A stretch of DNA of 64,000 nt from Actinomadura luteofluorescens (GCF_013409365.1 NZ_JACCBA010000001.1:1798001-1862000); one strand, 5' to 3'; shown: positions 30,598 through 38,897, numbered from the stretch's first letter. The notes: generated by a model from the letters alone, not told the origin. Numbers and translations: made by a program.

Positions 30598-32780
30598 GCT
30601 TCAGCAAGCCCATGGGCGAGGTGGTACGTCTGCCCATCCCCAACAACACCGCCCCCGCCGACGACTCGGCGCCCGGCATCAACGCCGCGCCGGACGACGC
30701 CGAGGACCTGCGCTCCGAGGGTGCCGCGGACGTGGACACCTCCTTCGAGGTCCAACTCGACCCCGACGCCGACGCCGAGGGCGTACCGGTCGATGACGGC
30801 GTCGGGTACCTGCTGGACGACCCCGAGGGCGACGCCTACCCGGTCATCCCGCACCACCTGCGCAGCCTCGCCGGGGTCGGTGAGGCGATCGGGCGCCACA
30901 CCCGCCGCGCAGCTCACCGGCTGGCCTTCCACGCCGTCCGCGCGCCCCGCTACCTGGCGCTGGCCGGGGTGTGGGGCGCGGTCGGGGTGTGGCGGCTGAT
31001 CGACCGGCAACTGTCGTGGTGGTGGGTGTCGGAGAACGACTACCTGCGGTCACTGGCGGTCGCGCAAGGCGATTCACGCGAGTGGTACAAGCTGCACCGC
31101 GAAGTGAAGGAGACCCGCCGCGTCCGGGGCACCATCCTGGCCGGGCAGGCCGCCGCAGTGCTGGCCGGTGGGCTGCTGCTGGTGAAGTTCGCGCCGTGGT
31201 GGGGGTGGGCCGCGGTCGCCACCGTGGCGGTGCCGTGGCTGGCGCACTTCGGCCGCCCCCAGGACCACCCGATCATCGCCCCGGCCACGACCGTGCCGCG
31301 GTTCCGGCTGCTCAACCACGACGTGGTGCTGCGCGCCTACTACTCCGCCGGCCTGGGCCACGCTGAGAAGATGAACGAGCAGGTCACCTTCGAGACGACC
31401 ATGTCCCGCACCAAGGAGGGCGAGGGGTCGCAGGTCAAGGTGGTGCTGCCGCACGGCACCGGGTTCGATGCCGTGGTCAAGGCCAAGGACAAGCTCGCCT
31501 CCGGCCTGGACGTGGCGCCCTCGCAGGTGTACCTCACCCATGACCCGTCCAGCCACCGCCGTCACACCCTGACGGTGATGGACCGCGACCCGCTCGCGGT
31601 CCCGGCGGGCAAGACGCCGCTGCTGGACTGCAAGCGCCGCAACATCTGGCGGCCGGCGCCGTTCGGGCTGGACGAGCACGGCCGCAAGGTCGCCCTCGGG
31701 CTGCTGTGGATCTCGATCCTGATCGGTGCGCAGCCCCGCAAGGGCAAGACGTTCTCAGCCCGTCTGCTGGCCCTGTACGCCGCGCTGGACCCCTCGGTGC
31801 GGCTGTCGGTGGTGGACGGCAAGAACTCTCCGGACTGGAACAAGTTCGCGATGGTCGCCTACCACTTCATCCGCGGCACCGTGCCCAACCGTGCCGGTGA
31901 CCCCGTCCGCCAGTTCATCGCCGCACTCGCCGAGATCAAGCAGCACATCATCGACACCAACGACTTCCTGTCGACCCTGTCGGTCGAGGAGTGCCCCGAG
32001 GGCAAGCTCACCGAGGAACTGTGCCGCCGCTACCCCAAGCACCTGTTCATCTGGATGCTGGTGGTGGAGGAGTTCCAGAACTACTTCGAGCTGCCGGACC
32101 AGGACGACAACAAGGAGATCGCCGAGCTGCTGTCGTTCATCCTGGCGGTGGGCCCCTCCTCCGGGGTGGTGCTGCTGTCGTCCTCGCAGAAGCCGTCCGG
32201 GGTCGGGGCCGGTGACGTGCAGCGGCTTTTCAACCGGTACCGCGACAACCACGCCGTGCGGTTCGCGCTTCGGTGCGGCAACCGCAACGTCTCCGACGCC
32301 ATCCTCGGCGGAGACGCCTACTCCGAGGGGTTCGACGCCTCCGCGCTGCCGGTCGGCAAGCCCTACCTCGGCGTGGGCTACCTCTACGGCGCCGACGACC
32401 ATACCCCGACCGTCCGCACCCACCTGGCCGACCACGGCGACGCCGAGAAGATCCTCACCGCCGCCCGCCGGATGCGCGAGCGCGCCGGCACCCTGAACGG
32501 CTACGCCGCCGGTGAAGACACCGGCGCCCCCGACCGGGACGTCCTAGGCGATGTGCTGGCGGTGTTCGGCGCCGACCCCGGCCTGCACTGGACCGAGCTG
32601 GCCGAGCGGCTCGCCGGACAGTTCGGCGACCGGTGGGCCGACGCCACCGCCGACGCCGTCTCGGCGCAATGCCGGGACCTGGGGGTGCCCAGCGTGGACG
32701 TCAAGCGCGGCGGAGTCACCCGCAAGGGATGCCGCAAGCGGGACGCCAAAGCAGCCACCGACGGCACCGCCGCGGGCTGA
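30594..32780 (+). CDS. FtsK/SpoIIIE-type conjugative DNA translocase (TraB/TraSA-like)
   Basis: A 728-aa membrane-anchored ATPase. Two hydrophobic spans lie at about 120-145 and 180-215. Walker A is GAQPRKGKT (about 379-387) and Walker B is LFIWMLVVEEFQ (about 483-494); the SSSQKPSG sensor-like strand and a C-terminal ~100-residue domain ending in Lys/Arg-rich sequence (a winged-helix candidate for DNA recognition) follow. This is the single protein that moves double-stranded AICE DNA between hyphae. The GTG start at 30594 overlaps the DUF2637 stop; the in-frame stretch before it is a shadow. Confidence 0.9.
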   Translation: MSFSKPMGEVVRLPIPNNTAPADDSAPGINAAPDDAEDLRSEGAADVDTSFEVQLDPDADAEGVPVDDGVGYLLDDPEGDAYPVIPHHLRSLAGVGEAIGRHTRRAAHRLAFHAVRAPRYLALAGVWGAVGVWRLIDRQLSWWWVSENDYLRSLAVAQGDSREWYKLHREVKETRRVRGTILAGQAAAVLAGGLLLVKFAPWWGWAAVATVAVPWLAHFGRPQDHPIIAPATTVPRFRLLNHDVVLRAYYSAGLGHAEKMNEQVTFETTMSRTKEGEGSQVKVVLPHGTGFDAVVKAKDKLASGLDVAPSQVYLTHDPSSHRRHTLTVMDRDPLAVPAGKTPLLDCKRRNIWRPAPFGLDEHGRKVALGLLWISILIGAQPRKGKTFSARLLALYAALDPSVRLSVVDGKNSPDWNKFAMVAYHFIRGTVPNRAGDPVRQFIAALAEIKQHIIDTNDFLSTLSVEECPEGKLTEELCRRYPKHLFIWMLVVEEFQNYFELPDQDDNKEIAELLSFILAVGPSSGVVLLSSSQKPSGVGAGDVQRLFNRYRDNHAVRFALRCGNRNVSDAILGGDAYSEGFDASALPVGKPYLGVGYLYGADDHTPTVRTHLADHGDAEKILTAARRMRERAGTLNGYAAGEDTGAPDRDVLGDVLAVFGADPGLHWTELAERLAGQFGDRWADATADAVSAQCRDLGVPSVDVKRGGVTRKGCRKRDAKAATDGTAAG

Positions 32781-32809
32781 CCCGCCCGGCTCCGGCCACC
32801 GATCCGGGC

Positions 32810-32916
32810 CGCTACCTGGTAGCGGCACCGCTACCTGCCCAACCTGCGAAAACGTCGCTACCCGCTACCTGCCGCTACCCGCACACCGCCCCTGACCTGC
32901 CCGGTAGCGGGTAGCG
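32810..32916. repeat. candidate clt locus: eight CGCTACC/GGTAGCG repeats
   Basis: Within 107 bp directly after traB there are eight copies of the 7-mer: CGCTACC at 32810, 32829, 32856, 32863, 32873, and GGTAGCG at 32818, 32903, 32910. The first two form the palindrome GCCGCTACCTGGTAGCGGC (32808-32826 region). Streptomyces TraB proteins recognise clustered ~8-bp repeats (TRS) in clt, usually next to traB. This is the only such cluster near traB here; assignment is inferred. The 170-bp gap has no gene. Confidence 0.65.
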
Positions 32917-32950
32917 GCCCCCGGCCACACACCCACGATGCGAGGACCCC

Positions 32951-33679
32951 ATGGCCCTGAAGATCCAGGTACTCAAGTGCGGACGCTGCGGCAAGCCCCG
33001 CGGGCTGACCCACACCTGCACCACCCGCATGGACCGCCGCACCAAGCCCGGCAAGACCCGCCTCAAGCCCCGCGTCACGGCGACGTGCCGCACCTGCGGC
33101 AAGCCCCGCGGCCTCAACCACACCTGCCACATCTCAACCGACTTCAAGAAGCGCAAGGCCGCCGCCGCGCGCCGCGAGGCCGCCGAACGCAAGCGCCAGC
33201 AGGCCGCCCGCCGCAAGGCCGCCGCCGCGGCCCGCCGCAAGAACACCACCAAGCCCCGCAAGCCCACCGCGACCAAGCCCACCGCCAAGACCACCAACGG
33301 CAAAACCACCCCGGCCAAGGCGCCCGCGGGCAAGACGGGCGCAGGCAAGGCCACGCACGACTACCGCACCTGCAACGACACCGACTGTCCCCGCTACGCC
33401 TGCCAAGCCTGGAAAGAGGCATACGCCGAAGCGATGGCCATCGGCCTGGAAGACGGCTACCAGCAGGGTCACGAGCAAGGCCGCCGCGAAACCTCCCACC
33501 AGGCCGGCGGCATGCCCGCCAACGAGAAGCAGATCAAAGCGCGGGTCGCCGCCGACTTCGCTGAGGACAACGTCCGCGAGGACGAGATCCTCCTCAAGCC
33601 CAACGGCGACATCGTCATCGACCGCCGCAAGACGGTCGCGTGGGCTCAGCCCGTGGTCATCGGCCGGTGGAAGCCCTAG
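32951..33679 (+). CDS. Lys/Ala-rich AICE protein with two zinc knuckles (full-length copy)
   Basis: A 242-aa very basic protein. Two CGxCGKPRGL repeats (CGRCGKPRGLTHTC at 10-23, CRTCGKPRGLNHTC at 46-59) look like zinc-binding knuckles. Residues ~70-130 are a Lys/Ala/Arg/Thr/Pro-rich, histone-like stretch (KRKAAAARREAAERKRQQ, then repeats of TKP/KTT). Residues ~135-242 are a folded acidic domain beginning DYRTCNDTDCPRYACQAWKEAY. Probably a DNA-binding protein; function unknown. Only this copy is complete; the tandem-repeat junction falls in codon ~90, so later copies lack the zinc half. Confidence 0.72.
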   Translation: MALKIQVLKCGRCGKPRGLTHTCTTRMDRRTKPGKTRLKPRVTATCRTCGKPRGLNHTCHISTDFKKRKAAAARREAAERKRQQAARRKAAAAARRKNTTKPRKPTATKPTAKTTNGKTTPAKAPAGKTGAGKATHDYRTCNDTDCPRYACQAWKEAYAEAMAIGLEDGYQQGHEQGRRETSHQAGGMPANEKQIKARVAADFAEDNVREDEILLKPNGDIVIDRRKTVAWAQPVVIGRWKP

Positions 33680-33729
33680 CCCGCATTCCACGCAGCACAC
33701 CCGACGACCACGCACGAAGGAGAACCCCG

Positions 33730-34032
33730 ATGGTCACCCTGCTGCTGCTCGCCATGGCCGGATCCGCGCTGTGGGCGGTCAGCGTCTACGCCTACCCGTT
33801 CCGCCCCTGCAGCCGCTGTGAGGGGAGCGGCCGCAAGCACGGCAGCACCCGCCGCCGGTTCGGGCCCTGCAACCGGTGCGGCGGCACCGGCCGCACCCAA
33901 CGCCTCGGCTCCCGCACCGCGCACCGCACCGTGCTGTCAGTCCGCTCGGAGATGGCCAAGGAACGCCAGCGCAAACGCGACCACAAGGCCACCGAACGCG
34001 CCACACACCCCCGCCGCCTCCACGACCACTGA
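33730..34032 (+). CDS. membrane-anchored DnaJ-type zinc finger protein, copy 1
   Basis: A 100-aa protein. Residues 1-~18 (MVTLLLLAMAGSALWAVSVY) are a single membrane anchor or signal. Two CxxCxGxG units follow, CSRCEGSG and CNRCGGTG, the zinc-coordinating repeat of the DnaJ central domain, then a basic tail (MAKERQRKRDHKATERA). No J domain. GAAGGAGAACCCC precedes the ATG. It may present a zinc-bound protein- or DNA-binding surface at the membrane; unassigned. Confidence 0.68.
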   Translation: MVTLLLLAMAGSALWAVSVYAYPFRPCSRCEGSGRKHGSTRRRFGPCNRCGGTGRTQRLGSRTAHRTVLSVRSEMAKERQRKRDHKATERATHPRRLHDH

Positions 34033-34063
34033 CCAGCCCCACGAGCCACCCGAAGGAGGACGT

Positions 34064-34131
34064 CAAGCGGCCCCCGGCGCCAAGCCACCAAGCACACCGC
34101 CGAGGGCCGCACCCCAACCGATCACGAACCC
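34064..34131 (+). repeat. 68-bp dispersed leader repeat, copy B (unit 1)
   Basis: Matches 27528-27595 over its whole length with few differences; core GCCACCAAGCACACCGCCG at 34084-34102. It fills most of the 142-bp gap before the zinc-ribbon gene. Because it is inside the tandem unit it recurs at 38830-38897 and 43596-43663. Confidence 0.75.
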
Positions 34132-34174
34132 GAACGGATCCGAAGACCCGCCGAGCCCTAGAAGAGGCACGTCC

Positions 34175-34531
34175 ATGATGACACCCAATCCGCCCGAACT
34201 CCCGCCAGTCGAGCAATGGCCGATCATCACCGCCCCCGACTGCCCTCTGTGCGACCGCCCCGCCGACGTGGTGTACATCGGCCCCGCCACCACCGCCGCC
34301 GGAAACGCGGTCACCTGCTGGCAGTGCCGCGCCTGCCGACACGACTGGACCATCCGGACCCACCACTGGCCCGTGCAGGACGGCCCCGACTGCCCGTACT
34401 GCCTCACCGAGGTCACCTGCTGGGCCGCGCTCGCCCCCGACACCCCCGGCGACCTGTGGACCTGCCACAACGGACACGAATTCGTCCTCACACCCGAAGG
34501 GCTGATCATCCTTCCCGAGGACGCCGCATGA
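34175..34531 (+). CDS. double zinc-ribbon protein, copy 1
   Basis: A 118-aa protein with paired cysteines CPLCDRP (about 24-27), CWQCRAC (about 49-54), CPYCLTEVTC (about 72-79) and a final CHNGHEF, suggesting two zinc ribbons. No catalytic motif. ATG 34175 (a second ATG follows at once), preceded by AGAAGAGG. Its stop overlaps the methyltransferase start. Confidence 0.65.
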   Translation: MMTPNPPELPPVEQWPIITAPDCPLCDRPADVVYIGPATTAAGNAVTCWQCRACRHDWTIRTHHWPVQDGPDCPYCLTEVTCWAALAPDTPGDLWTCHNGHEFVLTPEGLIILPEDAA

Positions 34532-35202
34532 CCCGGCCGGCGTTCCTGCTGCCGGACCGCCCCTGGAACGGGCTGCGGATCCTGGACCTGTTCGCCGGTG
34601 CTGCCGGTGCCGGCATGGGCTTCTGGCTGGCCGGGTTCGAGGTCACCGCCGTCGACATCCACCGCCAGCCCCGCAACCCCTTCCCCTTCATCCAGGCCGA
34701 CGCCCTGGAGGTCCTGGCCGACCGCGACTTCGTGGAAGGGTTCGACGCCGTCCACAGCTCACCGATCTGCCAGAGCTTCGCAGCGGTCACCGACTGGCGC
34801 GGCTCACGCCAGGACTACCCCGACCTGCTCACACCAACGCTGGCGCTGCTGAACAGCTACGGCCTCCCCTGGATCGTGGAGAACGTCGTGGAGGCGGCCC
34901 GATTCGGGCCACTACGCGCCGACCACGTCCTGTGCGGCACCCAGTTCGGCCGCAACGTGCGCCGACACCGCGCGTTCCAGACCGGCAACTGGGACTTCTT
35001 CGACCTGGTCGAACCCTGCCGCTGCCACCGCAACCGCGACCTGGTCCCCTTCGGCCACAAGAACGAACGGGCCTTCGCCGACGCCATGGGCTGCACCTGG
35101 ATGACCAACCTCGAAGCCCGCCAAGCCATACCGCCCGCCTACACCCACTGGCTCGGAACCGCCCTCGCCGGCCACCTCAACGCCCAAGAGGTGACCGCAT
35201 GA
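34528..35202 (+). CDS. C5-cytosine DNA methyltransferase-like protein, copy 1
   Basis: A 224-aa compact methylase. Motif I is LRILDLFAGAAGAGMGFWLAG (about 17-36, AdoMet binding), motif II-like VTAVDIHRQPRN, motif IV SSPICQSF (about 76-83) in place of PPCQ, and motif VI WIVENV (about 114-119). The catalytic Cys is present but both prolines of PPC are altered, and a long target-recognition region is absent. It may be a small phage/AICE-type dcm relative or a degenerate one. No restriction gene is nearby, so it is an orphan, plausibly protecting or marking element DNA. Confidence 0.78.
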   Translation: MTRPAFLLPDRPWNGLRILDLFAGAAGAGMGFWLAGFEVTAVDIHRQPRNPFPFIQADALEVLADRDFVEGFDAVHSSPICQSFAAVTDWRGSRQDYPDLLTPTLALLNSYGLPWIVENVVEAARFGPLRADHVLCGTQFGRNVRRHRAFQTGNWDFFDLVEPCRCHRNRDLVPFGHKNERAFADAMGCTWMTNLEARQAIPPAYTHWLGTALAGHLNAQEVTA

Positions 35203-36122
35203 CCAGCTCGGCACCGTCCCAGCCCGTTGCTGATGTACTGGCTCGCTACGCGCTGGCGTGCGCGGCCCGCGGCTGGCACGTCTTCCCGCTGGCCCCCGGC
35301 GACAAGGAACCGCCCCACGGGGTGCGGTGGACCAAGGTCGCGACCACCGATCCCGAGGTGATCCGGCGTATCTGGGCCCGGCGCCCCTACAACATCGGGA
35401 TCGCGTGCGGCCCGTCCCGCCTGGTCGTGATCGACCTGGACATGCCCAAGCCCGGCGAGCACCCGCCGGACCGGTGGGCAGTGCCTGGCGTGAACGATGG
35501 GGCCGACGTGTTCGCGGTGGTGTGTGAGCAGGCCGGACAGCCGCTGCCGCTGGAGACCTTCCACGTCCGGACCCGGCGCGGCGGGTCTCACCTTTACTTC
35601 ACCGCCCCGGACGGCATCCGGCTGACCAACACCTCCGACGACCGCGGGAACGGGCTGGGGTGGAAGGTCGACACCCGCGGCGACGGCGGATACGTCGTCG
35701 GCCCCGGCTCCTACGTCGACCTCCCGGACGGCACCGGCACCTATGACCCGATCCACACCCCGGCCCCGGCCCCGCTGCCCGGCTGGCTCACCGAACGGCT
35801 CCGCCCCGCGCCGCTGCCGCCGCAAAAGCCGATCACGGTGCGCCTGGCCACCGGCAACCGCGGCGCCTACCTGAACACGGCGGTCACCGCCAGCCTGACC
35901 GCAATTGCCGACGCGCCCCAAGGGCGCCGCAACGCCACCTTGTACGGCGCCGCCGTCGCCCTCGGCCAACTCGTGGCCGGGGGCGCCCTCGACCCCGACG
36001 ACACCGAGCAGCTGCTGACCGCTGCCGCCGAGCGCGCCGGGCTGGCACCCATGCCATCCCGCCGGACCATCCGGTCCGGGTTCCGCGCCGGCACCCAACG
36101 CCCCAGGAGCGTCCCCACATGA
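35199..36122 (+). CDS. bifunctional primase/polymerase (prim-pol, AEP family), copy 1
   Basis: A 307-aa replication primase. The archaeo-eukaryotic primase core is seen: GWHVFPLAPGDKEP at the N-terminus, the metal-binding LVVIDLDMP (DxD, about 75-80), RRGGSHLYF with the catalytic His (about 128), and a third acidic site in GWKVDTRGDGGYVVGPGS (about 149). A C-terminal helical region (~210-307) may be a primase C-terminal domain. ATG overlaps the methyltransferase stop. Prim-pol proteins replace RepSA/RepAM in one class of AICEs. Confidence 0.9.
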   Translation: MTSSAPSQPVADVLARYALACAARGWHVFPLAPGDKEPPHGVRWTKVATTDPEVIRRIWARRPYNIGIACGPSRLVVIDLDMPKPGEHPPDRWAVPGVNDGADVFAVVCEQAGQPLPLETFHVRTRRGGSHLYFTAPDGIRLTNTSDDRGNGLGWKVDTRGDGGYVVGPGSYVDLPDGTGTYDPIHTPAPAPLPGWLTERLRPAPLPPQKPITVRLATGNRGAYLNTAVTASLTAIADAPQGRRNATLYGAAVALGQLVAGGALDPDDTEQLLTAAAERAGLAPMPSRRTIRSGFRAGTQRPRSVPT

Positions 36123-37684
36123 CCAGCAAGCCGCCCCTGCAAGCCGGATCCGGACCCGAAACCATCCGTGTCCTGAAAGCCGCGCTCGCCGGCAACTCCT
36201 TGCCCGACACCTACGTGTCCGCCGGCTCCCTGGTCCACATGGAGACCGTGTCCGGCGGACAGACCTCCCCTGCCGCCGACGAAGACTCGCCCCTGCCAGT
36301 CACCGCAAGCCCGATCACCCCCGCCACCCTCGCGGGCCTGCTGGCCGAACACGCCTACGTCTACCGGGTCCGGTCCCGCAGGGACGGCAACGGCGGAACA
36401 GAGACCTTCGAGGAGGAGATCACCCCGCCCCGCGACATCCTGGCCTCAGTGCTGGCCGGCAAGACCTGGCCGGGCCTGGCCCCGCTGCGCGGCGTGATCG
36501 GCGCCCCCGTCCTCCGCAGAGACGGCACCCTGCTGCAACACCCTGGATATGACCCTGCCACTGGCCTGTACCTGGCCTCCAAAGTCGCGCTGCCGCCCGT
36601 TCCCGACCGGCCCACCCCCAAGCAGGTGGCGGAAGCCCGCGACTTCGTGCTGAACCGGTTCCTGCGCGACTTCCCGTGGTCCAGCGCGGCCGACCGCGCC
36701 AACTATGTGGCACTGCTGGTCACCCCGATCCTGCGGCACTTCACCCGGTCCCTGACGCCGTTCGCGCTGATCGACGCGACCATGCCCGCCTCTGGAAAGA
36801 GCATCCTGACCGGCGGTCCCGGCATGCTCTACGGGCAACGGGTCATGCCCTGGGCCTACACCGAAGAGGAACTCCGCAAGTCCATCACCGCCGTGCTGGC
36901 CGAACAGGTCGGCGTGGTGGTGTGGGACAACCTCGCCGAAGGAACGGTCATCGACTCGGCCACCCTGGCCCTGCTCGTCACCGCCGGCGTTTGGTCGGAC
37001 CGGCAGTTGGGTGCGTCCCGCAACATCGCCACCGTCAACGATCGGCTCTGGATGGCCACCGGAAACAACCTCCAGGTCGGTGGGGACATGGCCTCCCGCA
37101 CCGTCCGGGTGCACCTGGACCCGAACATGCCGCGGCCTGAGCAGCGCGACCAATCCCGGTTCGGGATCCCGCACCTGGACCAGTGGATCACCACCCCTTC
37201 CAATCAGCTCACTGTCCTGTGGCACCTCCTGGTCCTGGTTCTGGACTGGACGCGCAACCAGGCACCGCGCGCCGACACCGTCTCCATGCGGCAGTTCACC
37301 CCGTGGGCCCAAGCCCTCGGCGGGTTCCTGGCCCACCACGGCATCGAGGGGTTCCTCGCCAACGCCGCTCAAGTGCGTGACATCGACGAGGACGAAACCC
37401 GGTGGCGCGCGTTCCTAGCCTGCTGGCACGACCTGCACGGCACCGAACCGATGACCGCAGCCGACTTGCGCCGCTCTGGCGAACCCGACCGCATCGGCTT
37501 GGACGAGCACGACCGATGGGAAGGCCAGTTCATCACCACCCACACCGGCCGCCCACCCAACGTGCTCGCCCTCGGCCGCCTACTCACCGGCCAAGTCGGA
37601 CGCTGGCGCGGCGACTACGTCGTCCGCTCCGCCAAGAACCACCGCGGCGACCGCAACGTGTTCTGGGTGGAACACCATGACTGA
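36119..37684 (+). CDS. P-loop replicative helicase-like ATPase, copy 1
   Basis: A 521-aa protein paired with prim-pol by an ATGA overlap. Residues ~1-75 are variable; residues ~100-200 form an N-terminal module. The ATPase core has Walker A in ATMPASGKSIL (about 220-230), a Walker B-like VGVVVWDNLAE (about 263-273), and the sensor-like NDRLWMATGNNLQVGGDMASR (about 302-322) ending with an Arg in RTVRV. This order resembles SF3/D5-type helicases that accompany AEP primases. It is likely to unwind the iteron origin immediately downstream. Confidence 0.82.
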   Translation: MTSKPPLQAGSGPETIRVLKAALAGNSLPDTYVSAGSLVHMETVSGGQTSPAADEDSPLPVTASPITPATLAGLLAEHAYVYRVRSRRDGNGGTETFEEEITPPRDILASVLAGKTWPGLAPLRGVIGAPVLRRDGTLLQHPGYDPATGLYLASKVALPPVPDRPTPKQVAEARDFVLNRFLRDFPWSSAADRANYVALLVTPILRHFTRSLTPFALIDATMPASGKSILTGGPGMLYGQRVMPWAYTEEELRKSITAVLAEQVGVVVWDNLAEGTVIDSATLALLVTAGVWSDRQLGASRNIATVNDRLWMATGNNLQVGGDMASRTVRVHLDPNMPRPEQRDQSRFGIPHLDQWITTPSNQLTVLWHLLVLVLDWTRNQAPRADTVSMRQFTPWAQALGGFLAHHGIEGFLANAAQVRDIDEDETRWRAFLACWHDLHGTEPMTAADLRRSGEPDRIGLDEHDRWEGQFITTHTGRPPNVLALGRLLTGQVGRWRGDYVVRSAKNHRGDRNVFWVEHHD

Positions 37685-37705
37685 CCGCAACGAGCCCCGA
37701 AGAAC

Positions 37706-37939
37706 GCTGAAACATCTCCGCAATCCCCGCAACGCCGCAGAACCCGCCCCCTACCTGAAACGACGGGTTGCGGAGATAGCAGACAGCGACAGAAGTCCAT
37801 CTCCGCATCTCCGCAACCAGTGCGGAGATGAACCCCCGATTGCGGAGATGACCCGAGGACCACCCCGCCCATCTCCGCAAGCATCACCGCAGGTCACGGC
37901 CATAACTGCGGAGATGCGGAGATGCGGAGATGTTTCAGC
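37706..37939. repeat. iteron cluster, candidate replication origin (copy 1)
   Basis: Ten copies of the 8-mer ATCTCCGC/GCGGAGAT in 234 bp, in both orientations, ending with three in direct tandem (TGCGGAGATGCGGAGATG). The outermost arms are a perfect 17-bp inverted pair: GCTGAAACATCTCCGCA (37706-37722) and TGCGGAGATGTTTCAGC (37923-37939). It lies 21 bp after the helicase-like gene. Clustered repeats beside the replication genes are typical of an iteron origin. Confidence 0.75.
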
Positions 37940-38445
37940 CCCTCCCGCACAGCACAGCGAACCGGCGCCGAGCCACCAAGCACACCGCCGCCGCGGCCCG
38001 CCGCAAGAACACCACCAAGCCCCGCAAGCCCACCGCGACCAAGCCCACCGCCAAGACCACCAACGGCAAAACCACCCCGGCCAAGGCGCCCGCGGGCAAG
38101 ACGGGCGCAGGCAAGGCCACGCACGACTACCGCACCTGCAACGACACCGACTGTCCCCGCTACGCCTGCCAAGCCTGGAAAGAGGCATACGCCGAAGCGA
38201 TGGCCATCGGCCTGGAAGACGGCTACCAGCAGGGTCACGAGCAAGGCCGCCGCGAAACCTCCCACCAGGCCGGCGGCATGCCCGCCAACGAGAAGCAGAT
38301 CAAAGCGCGGGTCGCCGCCGACTTCGCTGAGGACAACGTCCGCGAGGACGAGATCCTCCTCAAGCCCAACGGCGACATCGTCATCGACCGCCGCAAGACG
38401 GTCGCGTGGGCTCAGCCCGTGGTCATCGGCCGGTGGAAGCCCTAG
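37930..38445 (+). pseudogene. chimeric truncated Lys-rich protein created by repeat junction 1/2
   Basis: At the junction, the last ~19 codons derive from sequence that in the outermost unit leads into the Xis-like gene (MFQPLPHSTANRRRATKHT), then the frame continues into codon ~91 of the Lys-rich protein (AAAARRKNTTKP) to its normal stop. The 171-aa product would keep the acidic C-terminal domain but lose both zinc knuckles. The ATG lies inside the iterons with no clear ribosome site, so expression is doubtful. Confidence 0.7.
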
Positions 38446-38495
38446 CCCGCATTCCACGCAGCACACCCGACGACCACGCACGAAGGAGAACCCCG

Positions 38496-38798
38496 ATGGT
38501 CACCCTGCTGCTGCTCGCCATGGCCGGATCCGCGCTGTGGGCGGTCAGCGTCTACGCCTACCCGTTCCGCCCCTGCAGCCGCTGTGAGGGGAGCGGCCGC
38601 AAGCACGGCAGCACCCGCCGCCGGTTCGGGCCCTGCAACCGGTGCGGCGGCACCGGCCGCACCCAACGCCTCGGCTCCCGCACCGCGCACCGCACCGTGC
38701 TGTCAGTCCGCTCGGAGATGGCCAAGGAACGCCAGCGCAAACGCGACCACAAGGCCACCGAACGCGCCACACACCCCCGCCGCCTCCACGACCACTGA
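38496..38798 (+). CDS. membrane-anchored DnaJ-type zinc finger protein, copy 2
   Basis: Identical over 100 residues to the gene at 33730; same ribosome binding site. Upstream gene in this unit is the chimeric truncated Lys-rich frame rather than the full-length one. Confidence 0.66.
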   Translation: MVTLLLLAMAGSALWAVSVYAYPFRPCSRCEGSGRKHGSTRRRFGPCNRCGGTGRTQRLGSRTAHRTVLSVRSEMAKERQRKRDHKATERATHPRRLHDH

Positions 38799-38829
38799 CC
38801 AGCCCCACGAGCCACCCGAAGGAGGACGT

Positions 38830-38897
38830 CAAGCGGCCCCCGGCGCCAAGCCACCAAGCACACCGCCGAGGGCCGCACCCCAACCGATCACGAACCC
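38830..38897 (+). repeat. 68-bp dispersed leader repeat, copy B (unit 2)
   Basis: Same as 34064-34131, carried along by the tandem duplication. Confidence 0.72.

Larger units (their letters stand above)
33219..37984. repeat. 4766-bp tandem repeat, unit 1
   Basis: First of three head-to-tail copies. Identity with the next unit begins exactly at 33219 (33218 differs from 37984). The unit spans from inside the Lys-rich gene through two small zinc proteins, methyltransferase, prim-pol, helicase-like protein, iterons and the leader-repeat core. Confidence 0.97.

Noticed and set aside
34528..35202. Restriction-modification system
   Set aside because: A methyltransferase-like gene is present but no endonuclease or specificity subunit lies within the element.
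37706..37939. CRISPR array
   Set aside because: The repeats are only 8-10 bp, occur in both orientations and have irregular spacing; no cas genes are present.
37677..38330. 217-aa open frame covering the iteron region (also at 42443)
   Set aside because: Its sequence is simply translated iterons followed by an off-frame reading of the Lys-rich gene. Composition (Arg/Pro/His) and lack of any family pattern indicate a shadow.
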